Origin: an uncultured Ruminococcus sp.
GTDB taxonomy: Bacteria; Bacillota; Clostridia; Oscillospirales; Ruminococcaceae
Direction of reading: 5' to 3'
Assembly: GCA_937907215.1 (NCBI GenBank)
Contig: CALESG010000143.1
Coordinates: forward strand, 1 to 44,298
DNA length: 44,298 nt
Part shown: in pieces, positions 1 to 6,816 of the stretch
Layout: each line of letters opens with the position of its first letter
How positions within the stretch are numbered: position 1 is the first letter of the stretch
The notes under the pieces: model-generated
Told to the model about the DNA's origin: nothing
Database searches by the model: none
What the model saw: only the letters and a program-made list of their open reading frames with translations
Position numbers and translations under genes: made by a program

Positions 1-110
1 GATTCAGACTTTTTTGAGACTCGCTGCGGCGTTTTGAGTTTTGCGGAATCAGGATTCTTTAAAAAACGTATGGTTTTAGAGAAATCGCCCTTATGACTGA
101 ATTTTATCAT
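1..110 (-). CDS. phage tail component, N-terminal fragment (gene runs off left edge)
   Basis: The reading frame opens with an ATG at 110 and reads MIKFSHKGDFSKTIRFLKN before leaving the window, about 36 codons. A ribosome site (AGAAAGGA) lies 8 nt upstream. The MI(K/R)F.HKGDFSK opening is one I associate with minor tail or HK97 gp10-like proteins of gut Firmicutes phages. It follows the tail chaperone genes, where a tail component is expected. The fragment is too short to fix the family. Confidence 0.5.
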   Translation of the reverse strand, partial: MIKFSHKGDFSKTIRFLKNPDSAKLKTPQRVSKKSE

Positions 111-149
111 TTATCAGAATCCTTTCTCACATCGCTGAAATGTTTAAAT

Positions 150-692
150 TTATCCTCTTGTTTTAAGACGGCTTTTGCGAGCTGCATTTAATGCCGAATT
201 ATGCCTCATACGTTCACATGTGCTTCTTTTTTTCGGAGGTGAATTCTTAATATTGCATACTCTGATTAAAGTTAAGAGTCGATTCAAATGCCACTTTTGA
301 AAGTCAACAGGAATGTTATACGTGATCATCCAGTAATAAATAAGCTCCGATGTAACTGTTTCTCGGCTTATTTTAGATTGTTTATCGTCGAAAAAACAGG
401 TGGCTGTCATTGGTGCTTCAATATAAGCATTGATTTTTGAGTAGTTATCATCGGATAATCTGGTATACACTTCCGGATCTACGTTCTGCGTTAAGGTCAT
501 GCATCTTACATAATCCAGAATTTCTTCGTCAGTTTTTTTCCGTTTGCCGAGGAAGGCTTTATTCCACTTGCTTTCCCATTTTGAAAGAGAGACTAAAGAA
601 TGCTCAAGCTGTAAAATTTGCTCTTTCGTATATACGAACTCTTCATTGACTTCATCCCATAACTCGGCAGCCGGCACGGTTATCTTAAGCAT
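150..692 (-). CDS. putative tail assembly chaperone, second gene (gpT-like position)
   Basis: 180 residues, soluble, no membrane segment. The N-terminus (LELWDE-like, then KEQILQLEHSLVSLSKWESKW) and the very basic C-terminus (KNSPPKKRS, then SALNAARKSR) are typical of a conserved gut-phage protein encoded straight after the tail chaperone and before the tape-measure protein. It starts 22 bp downstream of the preceding gene and has a GGAGGATCT ribosome site. In lambda-like phages the second chaperone product comes from a -1 frameshift; here it seems to be a separate gene. Function is inferred from position. Confidence 0.6.
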   Translation of the reverse strand: MLKITVPAAELWDEVNEEFVYTKEQILQLEHSLVSLSKWESKWNKAFLGKRKKTDEEILDYVRCMTLTQNVDPEVYTRLSDDNYSKINAYIEAPMTATCFFDDKQSKISRETVTSELIYYWMITYNIPVDFQKWHLNRLLTLIRVCNIKNSPPKKRSTCERMRHNSALNAARKSRLKTRG

Positions 693-713
693 TTTTAGAT
701 CCTCCGAGCTTTA

Positions 714-1127
714 TCAATTAGATTTTTCGGGAATAGCGACAGCCTTGTTTGTGTTAGAACGCATAACAGCATTTACAAAATCAGCTGCTGCTTTATCATC
801 TGTAACAAGTTCTTCGAATAGAACTTCATATGCTGGAGTTTCCATAAATGCTCTGGAAATTTCTTCAGATTTCATGAAACGTCTGCCGTCTTCACTCTTT
901 TCACCATAGGCTTTAGCGATAAAGTTTTCAAAGAATTCCATAATGAGAGCGCCATTTAGATCAGCGGCTATGCTTTTTAACTGAACATCGTAACCGCCCT
1001 TTGTACTTACTTGCATCTTTACTATTTCTCGCTTGGACATATCGAAATAGAAGTCTTCAGTTCTTTCAATTCCATTGAAGTCGGTATATGTAATAGTCTT
1101 TTTTAACATTGTTTTTTCTCCTTTCAA
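714..1127 (-). CDS. putative tail assembly chaperone, first gene (gpG-like)
   Basis: 137 residues beginning with two alternative Met codons; the downstream one (MLKKTITYTDFNG) sits behind a GAAAGGAG ribosome site and could be the true start, giving a protein six residues shorter. The TYTDFNG..R.EDFYF opening, a central EFFENFI segment and an acidic helical body are characteristic of the small chaperone encoded right after the major tail protein in siphophages. These proteins bind the tape measure and recruit tail tube subunits. A hairpin between this gene and the major tail gene may lower its expression relative to the tube protein. Confidence 0.65.
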   Translation of the reverse strand: MKGEKTMLKKTITYTDFNGIERTEDFYFDMSKREIVKMQVSTKGGYDVQLKSIAADLNGALIMEFFENFIAKAYGEKSEDGRRFMKSEEISRAFMETPAYEVLFEELVTDDKAAADFVNAVMRSNTNKAVAIPEKSN

Positions 1128-1162
1128 ATAAAAAGAGCAGCCAGCTTACCTGAATACTGCTC
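1124..1162 (-). terminator. attenuator-like hairpin after major tail gene
   Basis: On the minus strand GAGCAG (1157-1162) pairs with CTGCTC (1135-1140), with a short inner CAG/CTG stem, and is followed by TTTTTATTT. It lies between the stop of the major tail gene and the chaperone ribosome site. Partial termination here would favour the highly expressed tube protein. Confidence 0.55.
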
Positions 1163-1184
1163 ATATGATTTATTAAGTTATTAT

Positions 1185-1895
1185 TTAACCTGCTGCACTA
1201 TTTGTGTCATTAAAAAGTTTAATTATTTCATCCGGCAGAGGCAGACGAGGTTCTACGCCGTCATTGCCGCCTTCAGCAGTCGGGTCTTTACCGTAAAGAA
1301 TGTCTTCAAGTTTAGTCATAAACTCTTTGCTGAATTTGGTCGAATCGAATGTTATAGTAGAAGTAGGCTTTAGTTTCTTGCCGTCGATAAGGGTATTTAT
1401 AGCAACAGGTGTAGTGCTGACTTCCCATGAAAAAGTAGCAGCCTCCGGACTGTCATTGATAGTGTTATAACCTTTTTCAGTAGGTGCGGCAAGACAGCCA
1501 TAAACCAGATGCAGTTTATAGCCATAGTCATTCAGATCTACATCGTTGCCCAGAATTGTTCTGTAACTCAAGCCAAAAGTCTTACGGCGCTGCTGACCGA
1601 CAAATACGCCGGGCATTATTTCTTTTGAGCCATCACATTCGGCAAATTCATCAGGATATGTATAAGCTCCTATAGTAGCACCGAATTCCTCTGCCGATAC
1701 CATATTTACATATTTTATATTATCAGCGTAAATAGGATTGGCTTCTGCACCTGACGGGTTCTCTGAAACTTCAGTCAAACCGTTCCATGCGACACCTTTA
1801 TCGTATGTACCATTAGTCGAAGCAGGGTAGAAGACACCACGATCAACACCTGTTTCATAAAAACGTTTACCAGTTTCATCCCAAACAATTTTCAT
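1185..1895 (-). CDS. major tail tube protein
   Basis: 236 residues. The opening MKIVWDETGKRFYETGVDRG, the VAWNGLTEVSENPSGAEANP segment and the YADNIKY motif match the major tail protein family of Firmicutes siphophages, which polymerises into the tail tube. The C-terminal part (ISTFSWE-type then DPTAEGG) resembles the usual tube-protein end. It lies in the expected slot between head-tail joining genes and tail chaperones, with an AGGAGG ribosome site 6-8 nt upstream. The terminator-like hairpin downstream fits a highly expressed structural gene. Confidence 0.85.
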   Translation of the reverse strand: MKIVWDETGKRFYETGVDRGVFYPASTNGTYDKGVAWNGLTEVSENPSGAEANPIYADNIKYVNMVSAEEFGATIGAYTYPDEFAECDGSKEIMPGVFVGQQRRKTFGLSYRTILGNDVDLNDYGYKLHLVYGCLAAPTEKGYNTINDSPEAATFSWEVSTTPVAINTLIDGKKLKPTSTITFDSTKFSKEFMTKLEDILYGKDPTAEGGNDGVEPRLPLPDEIIKLFNDTNSAAG

Positions 1896-1909
1896 AATAT
1901 TCCTCCTAA

Positions 1910-2215
1910 TTAAAAATATAGCGAGAATACGTAATGGTTTAGATTCTCACTTTTATAGTGGCGATTAAATCGGCAGGCAGGAAGCACTGCGATTTTGTCA
2001 ACAATTGTACTATCCGGATTCTTATCAATTACAGTGATCAAATAGCGCTTATGTGATAAATACACACCGTCATCAGCAAACGTGCTTTCGACGTTATCAA
2101 GTCCATAAACGATGGCAGGGTAATTCATCTTAACTGACTCAGGTGGTTGAAAATATACATTTCGGCTTCCCAGGAGAGTTTCCAATGTTGCCTGTAGATC
2201 AAGTCTGCTCGCCAT
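1910..2215 (-). CDS. putative tail terminator / tail completion protein
   Basis: 101 residues from ATG at 2215, which is 9 nt behind AGGAGG; an in-frame GTG at 2224 is less well placed. The sequence (LQATLETLLGSRNVYFQPP, MNYPAIVYGLDN, YLITVIDKNPDS) fits the small head-tail joining proteins that cap the tail tube before head attachment. It sits directly upstream of the major tail gene and just after the head-closure candidate, the normal position for a tail terminator. The call rests mainly on position and overall sequence feel. Confidence 0.6.
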   Translation of the reverse strand: MASRLDLQATLETLLGSRNVYFQPPESVKMNYPAIVYGLDNVESTFADDGVYLSHKRYLITVIDKNPDSTIVDKIAVLPACRFNRHYKSENLNHYVFSLYF

Positions 2216-2522
2216 TGTATACACCTCCTATAGTCAGTATCAGCCTTGGGTACTGAACTTCGACACTTGTGATCTTCCATTTAGCACCCATAAAGCTAAC
2301 GTACTTCATCGAATGAAAATTATCATAGGCAAATGGATCGGCTAAGATGCTGATCTCGTTTGCAATGTTAATATTATCATTAAGCTGATCAGTTGACTGA
2401 AGTTTTTTTGTGTTACGAATTAAATCGCCATAGTACATACGCTCTGTAATTTTCTCTTCCCAAACTCCGGGTGTAGTTTCTTCAGTCACAGCATAGCCGA
2501 TAGATCCATAGAATTTTGCCAT
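2199..2522 (-). CDS. putative head closure protein
   Basis: 107 residues starting MAKFYGSIGYAVTEETTPGVW, a common opening for head-tail adaptor/closure proteins next to the major capsid gene in Clostridia phages. It contains ERMYYGDL and a beta-rich end (YPRLILTIGGVYNG). The stop overlaps the start region of the next gene by 17 bp, suggesting translational coupling. Proteins in this slot plug the connector after DNA packaging; that role is inferred from synteny. Confidence 0.65.
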   Translation of the reverse strand: MAKFYGSIGYAVTEETTPGVWEEKITERMYYGDLIRNTKKLQSTDQLNDNINIANEISILADPFAYDNFHSMKYVSFMGAKWKITSVEVQYPRLILTIGGVYNGEQT

Positions 2523-2547
2523 TTTGAATTTTTACCCTCTAATTTGA

Positions 2548-4368
2548 TTAACCGTTGGCAGATATGTCTTCTTCAAGAGCGATAGCAGACATTACACGAG
2601 TGTTAGCACCGGAGCAGCGAGTTTCAAGCAGGCTCTTTTCCTGGTTGAAGTCAATATCAAAGTCAGTGAAATGGGTGATTTCGCCGCCTTTTGTAGCACC
2701 CAAAGAATAGTCAGAAAGATTGCACATCAGTCCCAGAAGCTTTTTAGTCTTACCATCAGCAGTAGGACGAGTTTTGCCTTCAAACTGCTCAGCTGTGATA
2801 ATTTCACCAACGTTCAGAGCGGCAGCCAGATCGCTTATCTTATCATATATACGACGACCGTTCAAGTCACGAGCAAGCAGCATAACATTGACAAGGTGAG
2901 GAGCACAATAAAAATCGGGAGTACCGGATCCCTTATACTTCTCACGAGCATAGAGCAATGACTGAATAACAGCTTCAGCATAGATGTAATTCTCACCAAA
3001 GTGAGCAGCAGTTTCAGTACCCTGTATAGGAAGACTGTTACTATTAAGTGCAGATGTCATGCCTGCAATGTCGACGTCAGTATGAATTGTGTACAGTTCA
3101 TCATCAAGCCATATTGGACGAATCTTATCAGGAGCGATTTTTCCATCAGCACCAACTTCACGTCCATCGCCGATCATGATAGCAGTAGCCAGCTCTTCGT
3201 TCAGATTCATACGGTCAATGTTATACAAGTACTGAACTACATCGAAATCCTGAATATCTATAATGTCATCACGGTCGAGTTTACTCTTTACATAAACAGT
3301 CTGTGGATCGGTGGTTCTGTGAATTAGTTCAATATTACCGATGTATTCCTTCTTATTACCCTTTTTATAACCACGGGCACGCAGTTTCTCAATGTTACGT
3401 ACATCAGCCTGACGAGTACGGATACGGCTGATAGGGCTCTTGTGAACCTTATTAAGAACTTTAGCGACCCATCCCTGATTAGTGGTGAGCATCTCAGGAG
3501 CACCGGGACGAACGTCCTTATACTCAGGAAAAAGAGTTTCAATGTTGTCAATACCATGGGCCAGGATATCTGAATTTTCTTCGCTAAAAATCTCCATGGC
3601 AGTACGAAGACTGCCTACACTGTTAGTCTTAGCTAAGGAAATAATACTTTTCTGGTCTGCATGGGACAGATATGGTGAATCCGTTTGAATATCATTGTCA
3701 AAAATATTATGCTTCATTGTTGGTTCCTCCTCATTTTGATTTTCTGTATTGCCTTCTTCATTTGCATCTTCAAGAGCCTGTCCGATAAGAGCATACATAA
3801 CATCTTGCTGCTCTTTTGTCATACTGTCAATTACATCTTGTACAGTCTTTTCATTGTTATTGTTTGGCATATTTTCGTCTCCTTTCTTATTATCTGAGTG
3901 AGCTAAACTTAATGACATACCGGTATAGATAACCGCCTCTTCGTCAGAATCTTCACCATGGTTCAGCATGGAATCTATAAACGCTCCAGGATTTGCACCG
4001 GCATGAACGAGGCTTACTTCACGAATAGTTCCGTGAAGTACATTGGGACCATTTTGCTGGAGTTGGTTAGCGTAGATAGACAGGGCACAAATGTCGCCAT
4101 GCTTTACAAGTGTTCTGGCAATTTCGCCCGATTCTGAATCATTGAAGAAGCAATAGGCATAAACTCCTTCATCACGATTTTCAAGCCATGCGTGACCCAG
4201 AACATTACGAGGGTCGTTGTGCTGGTGATTCCAGACAAGCGGAACTTTAACACCGTCGTTATGCTTAAATGCATCTCTTCTGATCACTCTGCCGTCAGAA
4301 CATTTAAGGTCATTACGAGTTGCCCAGCCGCTGAAGTCACATTTTTCGGCTTGGTATGGTTTTTCCAT
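2548..4368 (-). CDS. prohead protease - scaffold - major capsid protein fusion
   Basis: 606 residues in three parts. Residues 1 to about 150 are a U35-type (HK97) prohead protease: LVWNHQHNDPRNVLGHA carries the catalytic His region and DICALSIYANQL the Ser, followed by the usual REVSLVHAGANPGA end. Residues about 165-215 form an acidic, helical scaffold (delta-like) segment with EEEP repeats. From about residue 218 on is the HK97-fold major capsid protein. Two strong internal ribosome sites (3879-3886 and 3726-3731) lie exactly before Met167 and Met218, so shorter scaffold-capsid and capsid-only products are likely. The protease would cleave the scaffold during maturation. It follows the portal gene at 26 bp. 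Confidence 0.85.
   Translation of the reverse strand: MEKPYQAEKCDFSGWATRNDLKCSDGRVIRRDAFKHNDGVKVPLVWNHQHNDPRNVLGHAWLENRDEGVYAYCFFNDSESGEIARTLVKHGDICALSIYANQLQQNGPNVLHGTIREVSLVHAGANPGAFIDSMLNHGEDSDEEAVIYTGMSLSLAHSDNKKGDENMPNNNNEKTVQDVIDSMTKEQQDVMYALIGQALEDANEEGNTENQNEEEPTMKHNIFDNDIQTDSPYLSHADQKSIISLAKTNSVGSLRTAMEIFSEENSDILAHGIDNIETLFPEYKDVRPGAPEMLTTNQGWVAKVLNKVHKSPISRIRTRQADVRNIEKLRARGYKKGNKKEYIGNIELIHRTTDPQTVYVKSKLDRDDIIDIQDFDVVQYLYNIDRMNLNEELATAIMIGDGREVGADGKIAPDKIRPIWLDDELYTIHTDVDIAGMTSALNSNSLPIQGTETAAHFGENYIYAEAVIQSLLYAREKYKGSGTPDFYCAPHLVNVMLLARDLNGRRIYDKISDLAAALNVGEIITAEQFEGKTRPTADGKTKKLLGLMCNLSDYSLGATKGGEITHFTDFDIDFNQEKSLLETRCSGANTRVMSAIALEEDISANG
3715..3731 (-). promoter_or_regulatory. 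internal ribosome site before mature capsid start
   Basis: AGGAGG (3726-3731), then 8 nt, then in-frame ATG at 3717 (Met218, MKHNIFDNDIQ). Optimal spacing inside a coding region argues for a capsid-only translation product. Confidence 0.55.
3868..3886 (-). promoter_or_regulatory. internal ribosome site before scaffold-capsid start
   Basis: GAAAGGAG (3879-3886), then 8 nt, then in-frame ATG at 3870 (Met167, MPNNNNEK). This lies at the junction between protease and scaffold domains and would yield a protease-free scaffold-capsid protein. Confidence 0.55.
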
Positions 4369-4394
4369 TTTGAATTTCCTCCTTATTTTTTAGA

Positions 4395-5612
4395 TTATTC
4401 GGTTTCTGGCATTTCTTCCGATACAGATTCACTTGGAGCACTCAGATTCTTGTTTCTGAGTTTATCCGCATCCGGGTCATCTGAAGGTTTCATACAGATA
4501 ACCTGTCTGATTTCATTTGAAGACATAATTTCGTTTCGAGTAAATTTGTCAGCAATTTCAGCGATGTCATTTACCGGCACAAGCTTGAACGGATCTCTAA
4601 AGAACATTATCGACTGTAGTTGTGATCTGGCAGTTTTAGTCAGAAACTTTCGTTTCATCTCGTCAACAATGGCCGAAATAATAGGTTCTACGGTTCGATT
4701 ATAGTAATTCAACATTGTCTTTTCGTCCGCTGTTCCATCCAGAATACTTTGAGTGATTCCTAACTGGCTGTATAGCATACTCGTCAGGTATTCGATCTGA
4801 GACATCAGGTTGTTATTAACAGAACGATTAAGCTGTGTGATACGTTCAGTACCGTCGGTATAAGCAATACCATATTTAGAACCTGATAACTGGCTTTCTA
4901 TATCTTTACGCCTGTTTTCAGCTTGTTGTCGTCTTGCATCTGTCTTGATGATATATGGAAGCTGAATTATCAAATCGAGTTTTCCAGCTCCGCTTTGTTC
5001 ATCGATAACATCAAGCAGGTTAAGTTTACGAATGAGTCTTCGCATTGTAGAGTTTGGTTCATTGATAACAGCGTATAGCGGATTTTCTATAATTCCTACT
5101 GTGCTTTTAGGTAATATGACATCATCTTTTTTACCTGTTTGTTCGTTATACAAACGTACTCGAACATGCATGGGATACCAATCTAAAATCTGACCAACTC
5201 GCATTGTTTGAATGTCATATGAACCGGATACATTCGGGTCTGTAGTTGTATCAACCGGAACAATAGCCACGCTTCCTTCATCGAACATAGAGATAACTGC
5301 ATCTTGAAAAAAAGCACGGGCAGTCTGGTCGACATTCGCTTCTAAAGTGAGGCAGTTATTCAATCCGTCATTTATGACTGATAGGAAACGTTCGTTTTTA
5401 TCAAGTCTGACATGTTGAATTTTTATTGCAGCTACATCAAGAGCGATACGATTGTATATAGAAGTGATTATCGATCTTTCGTTACCACGAGATAGTCGAG
5501 GACGATCAGCTCGATAAGAATAGCTTACGCCAAGGTCTTTGTAATTTATTTGATCGTTACCGGTGAAGGCGTTCCATGCGTGTTTAAGTCTTGAACCAAG
5601 AGATATTTCCAT
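4395..5612 (-). CDS. portal protein
   Basis: 405 residues, HK97/SPP1-like portal. Features seen: SIYNRIALDVAAIKIQHVRL near residue 55, DEGSVAIVP near 110, LDWYPMHVRVRLYNE, the helical stem region with SGAGKLDLIIQLPY, and the C-terminal QLGITQSILDGTADEKTMLN segment typical of portal families. The acidic tail ends ...EEMPETE. Portals form the dodecameric ring through which the terminase packages DNA. A GGAGGTGAT ribosome site precedes the ATG. The usual partner, large terminase, is separated from it by a ~2.2 kb cassette (5.7-7.84 kb). Confidence 0.85.
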   Translation of the reverse strand: MEISLGSRLKHAWNAFTGNDQINYKDLGVSYSYRADRPRLSRGNERSIITSIYNRIALDVAAIKIQHVRLDKNERFLSVINDGLNNCLTLEANVDQTARAFFQDAVISMFDEGSVAIVPVDTTTDPNVSGSYDIQTMRVGQILDWYPMHVRVRLYNEQTGKKDDVILPKSTVGIIENPLYAVINEPNSTMRRLIRKLNLLDVIDEQSGAGKLDLIIQLPYIIKTDARRQQAENRRKDIESQLSGSKYGIAYTDGTERITQLNRSVNNNLMSQIEYLTSMLYSQLGITQSILDGTADEKTMLNYYNRTVEPIISAIVDEMKRKFLTKTARSQLQSIMFFRDPFKLVPVNDIAEIADKFTRNEIMSSNEIRQVICMKPSDDPDADKLRNKNLSAPSESVSEEMPETE

Positions 5613-5705
5613 TTTGATTTATCACCTCCTATTGCATTTATTTGTTGCGTGTGATATAATAGTGAAAAAAGAGTCGTCCTATAGTAAATAAAAGGTAAAA
5701 AGATG

Positions 5706-5734
5706 TTGCAATTTCTAAAAAAGAGTAGTATAAT
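5706..5734 (+). promoter_or_regulatory. sigma-A-type promoter for plus-strand gene
   Basis: TTGCAA (5706-5711), 17 nt, TATAAT (5729-5734), 36 nt before the ATG at 5771. The -10 is perfect and the -35 matches 4 of 6. Confidence 0.7.
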
Positions 5735-5770
5735 ATACTTATCTAAAATAACGAAAGGAATGTATGTGAT

Positions 5771-6052
5771 ATGAAGCCTAACATAAAATGGACAAGTATT
5801 GCAAAAACAGCTATAGGCGTTGGTACGATACTGATTGGCGCTATAGCTTTATTTTCACGTTCGAATTCATCAGAACAAGAAATAAAATTAGATGAGTCTG
5901 AACTTGAAAAAGAACCAAATGAGCCAGAAGAAGATAATGAAACATCATCTTCTGATCCCACATTTAAAAGATATTACTTACCTCGTGTGTGTAGCATTTG
6001 CGGTGGACCTTATCCGTTATGTGAAGATGGTTGTTCTCTTTTTGACGATTAG
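5771..6052 (+). CDS. small membrane protein with Cys-rich tail, lone plus-strand gene
   Basis: 93 residues; the only convincing plus-strand gene in the prophage. One membrane segment near residues 12-29 (IGVGTILIGAIALF), then a strongly acidic stretch (EQEIKLDESELEKE...EEDNETSS), then a C-terminal putative metal site CSICGGPYPLCEDGC. A GAAAGGAA ribosome site and its own promoter lie upstream. Orientation, private promoter and position between terminase and portal mark it as a moron, probably expressed from the prophage. I do not recognise the family. It could be a superinfection or envelope-modifying protein, but nothing in the sequence proves this. Confidence 0.7.
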   Translation: MKPNIKWTSIAKTAIGVGTILIGAIALFSRSNSSEQEIKLDESELEKEPNEPEEDNETSSSDPTFKRYYLPRVCSICGGPYPLCEDGCSLFDD

Positions 6053-6056
6053 AAAT

Positions 6057-6096
6057 TTAAAAATAAAAAGCCCGCAGATCAACTAAGACCTACGGG
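6057..6096 (-). terminator. intrinsic terminator closing the Tox-PL cassette
   Basis: Minus-strand stem CCCGTAGGTC / GATCTGCGGG (6087-6096 with 6071-6080, ten pairs including two G-U), six-base loop, then CTTTTTATTTTT. On the plus strand the same stem has C-A mismatches and no T tract, so it works toward lower coordinates only. Confidence 0.75.
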
Positions 6097-6155
6097 TGTT
6101 ATGTATTACAATATATAAGCGTTATTGTTTTTAAACGGTATTTAATTTGTAGAGA

Positions 6156-6287
6156 CTATTGTTTTCGCTTTTTAATGTCGTCTGATTTTTTGGCAAGTAT
6201 TACTTTAATCGTTTTACCATAGAGTTTCAATACTTCTGATAACGGCAGCCGGCAATTACGATCGAATCTTTTCTTACTATTATTCAT
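6156..6287 (-). CDS. 43-residue basic protein in Tox-PL cassette
   Basis: MNNSKKRFDRNCRLPLSEV opens a 43-codon frame ending KKSDDIKKRKQ. A TAAGGAG ribosome site lies 6 nt upstream of the ATG. It is the last gene before the terminator at 6071-6096 and follows two other small genes in the same direction. Very basic, no membrane segment, no recognised family. It may be a regulatory or antitoxin-like peptide, but that is a guess from context. Confidence 0.5.
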   Translation of the reverse strand: MNNSKKRFDRNCRLPLSEVLKLYGKTIKVILAKKSDDIKKRKQ

Positions 6288-6423
6288 AAGAGTCTCCTTA
6301 ACTAGTAATTTTATATGTTTTTGTTTTCATATTTTTCTCAACTCTGTAAGATCAAATTTCATAATAATATTGTGTGGGAGACGAGTATTTATTTTTTTCG
6401 ATCCCTTAGTTAGATACTTAAAC

Positions 6424-6594
6424 CTAAGTCTTTTTTAGAAGCCAGTTGTATTTCTTGTCTGGGTGTTGATTTAAATAATCGGATATGAACTTTGCCTCGT
6501 CGAAAGAAGTGTTAACGGAATTAAAAGTACCAGAACTAAAAATTGGTCGAATTGATTTCATAATAGTTTTAATCTTATTGATACTTTTAAACAT
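6424..6594 (-). CDS. 56-residue protein, paralogue of the next small gene
   Basis: Starts at ATG 6594, six nt behind AATAGGAG. Its C-terminal half (SFDEAKFISDYLNQHPDKKYN) is clearly related to the 60-residue protein encoded just upstream (SFAEIEFIHNYENKHPDKKYN): the shared pattern is SF.E..FI..Y.N.HPDKKYN. The N-termini differ. Tandem duplication downstream of a toxin-like gene is the pattern expected of immunity or antitoxin genes, but no direct evidence of that role is visible. Confidence 0.6.
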   Translation of the reverse strand: MFKSINKIKTIMKSIRPIFSSGTFNSVNTSFDEAKFISDYLNQHPDKKYNWLLKKT

Positions 6595-6611
6595 AATTTA
6601 CTCCTATTTTA

Positions 6612-6794
6612 CTACTTTACACATTTTATTACCTCTTTAATAAGATGTATACGAAATTTAAATCTAAGCAGAGACAAGTTATATTTTTTGTCCGGATGCT
6701 TATTTTCGTAATTATGTATAAATTCAATTTCAGCAAACGACATATTACATTTTGCTAGGGGTAAATCATGTTTATAATTTTTGTTAGTATTCAT
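6612..6794 (-). CDS. 60-residue protein, first of two paralogous small genes
   Basis: Reads MNTNKNYKHDLPLAKCNMSF, then IEFIHNYENKHPDKKYN, then a basic helical tail. A GAGAGG ribosome site is 6 nt before the ATG. The gene starts 23 bp after the Tox-PL gene, so it is co-transcribed with it. It shares the SF.E..FI..Y.N.HPDKKYN pattern with the following gene. No known family recognised; candidate immunity protein by position only. Confidence 0.6.
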   Translation of the reverse strand: MNTNKNYKHDLPLAKCNMSFAEIEFIHNYENKHPDKKYNLSLLRFKFRIHLIKEVIKCVK

Positions 6795-6816
6795 AAATGC
6801 CTCTCATCATTGCTTT

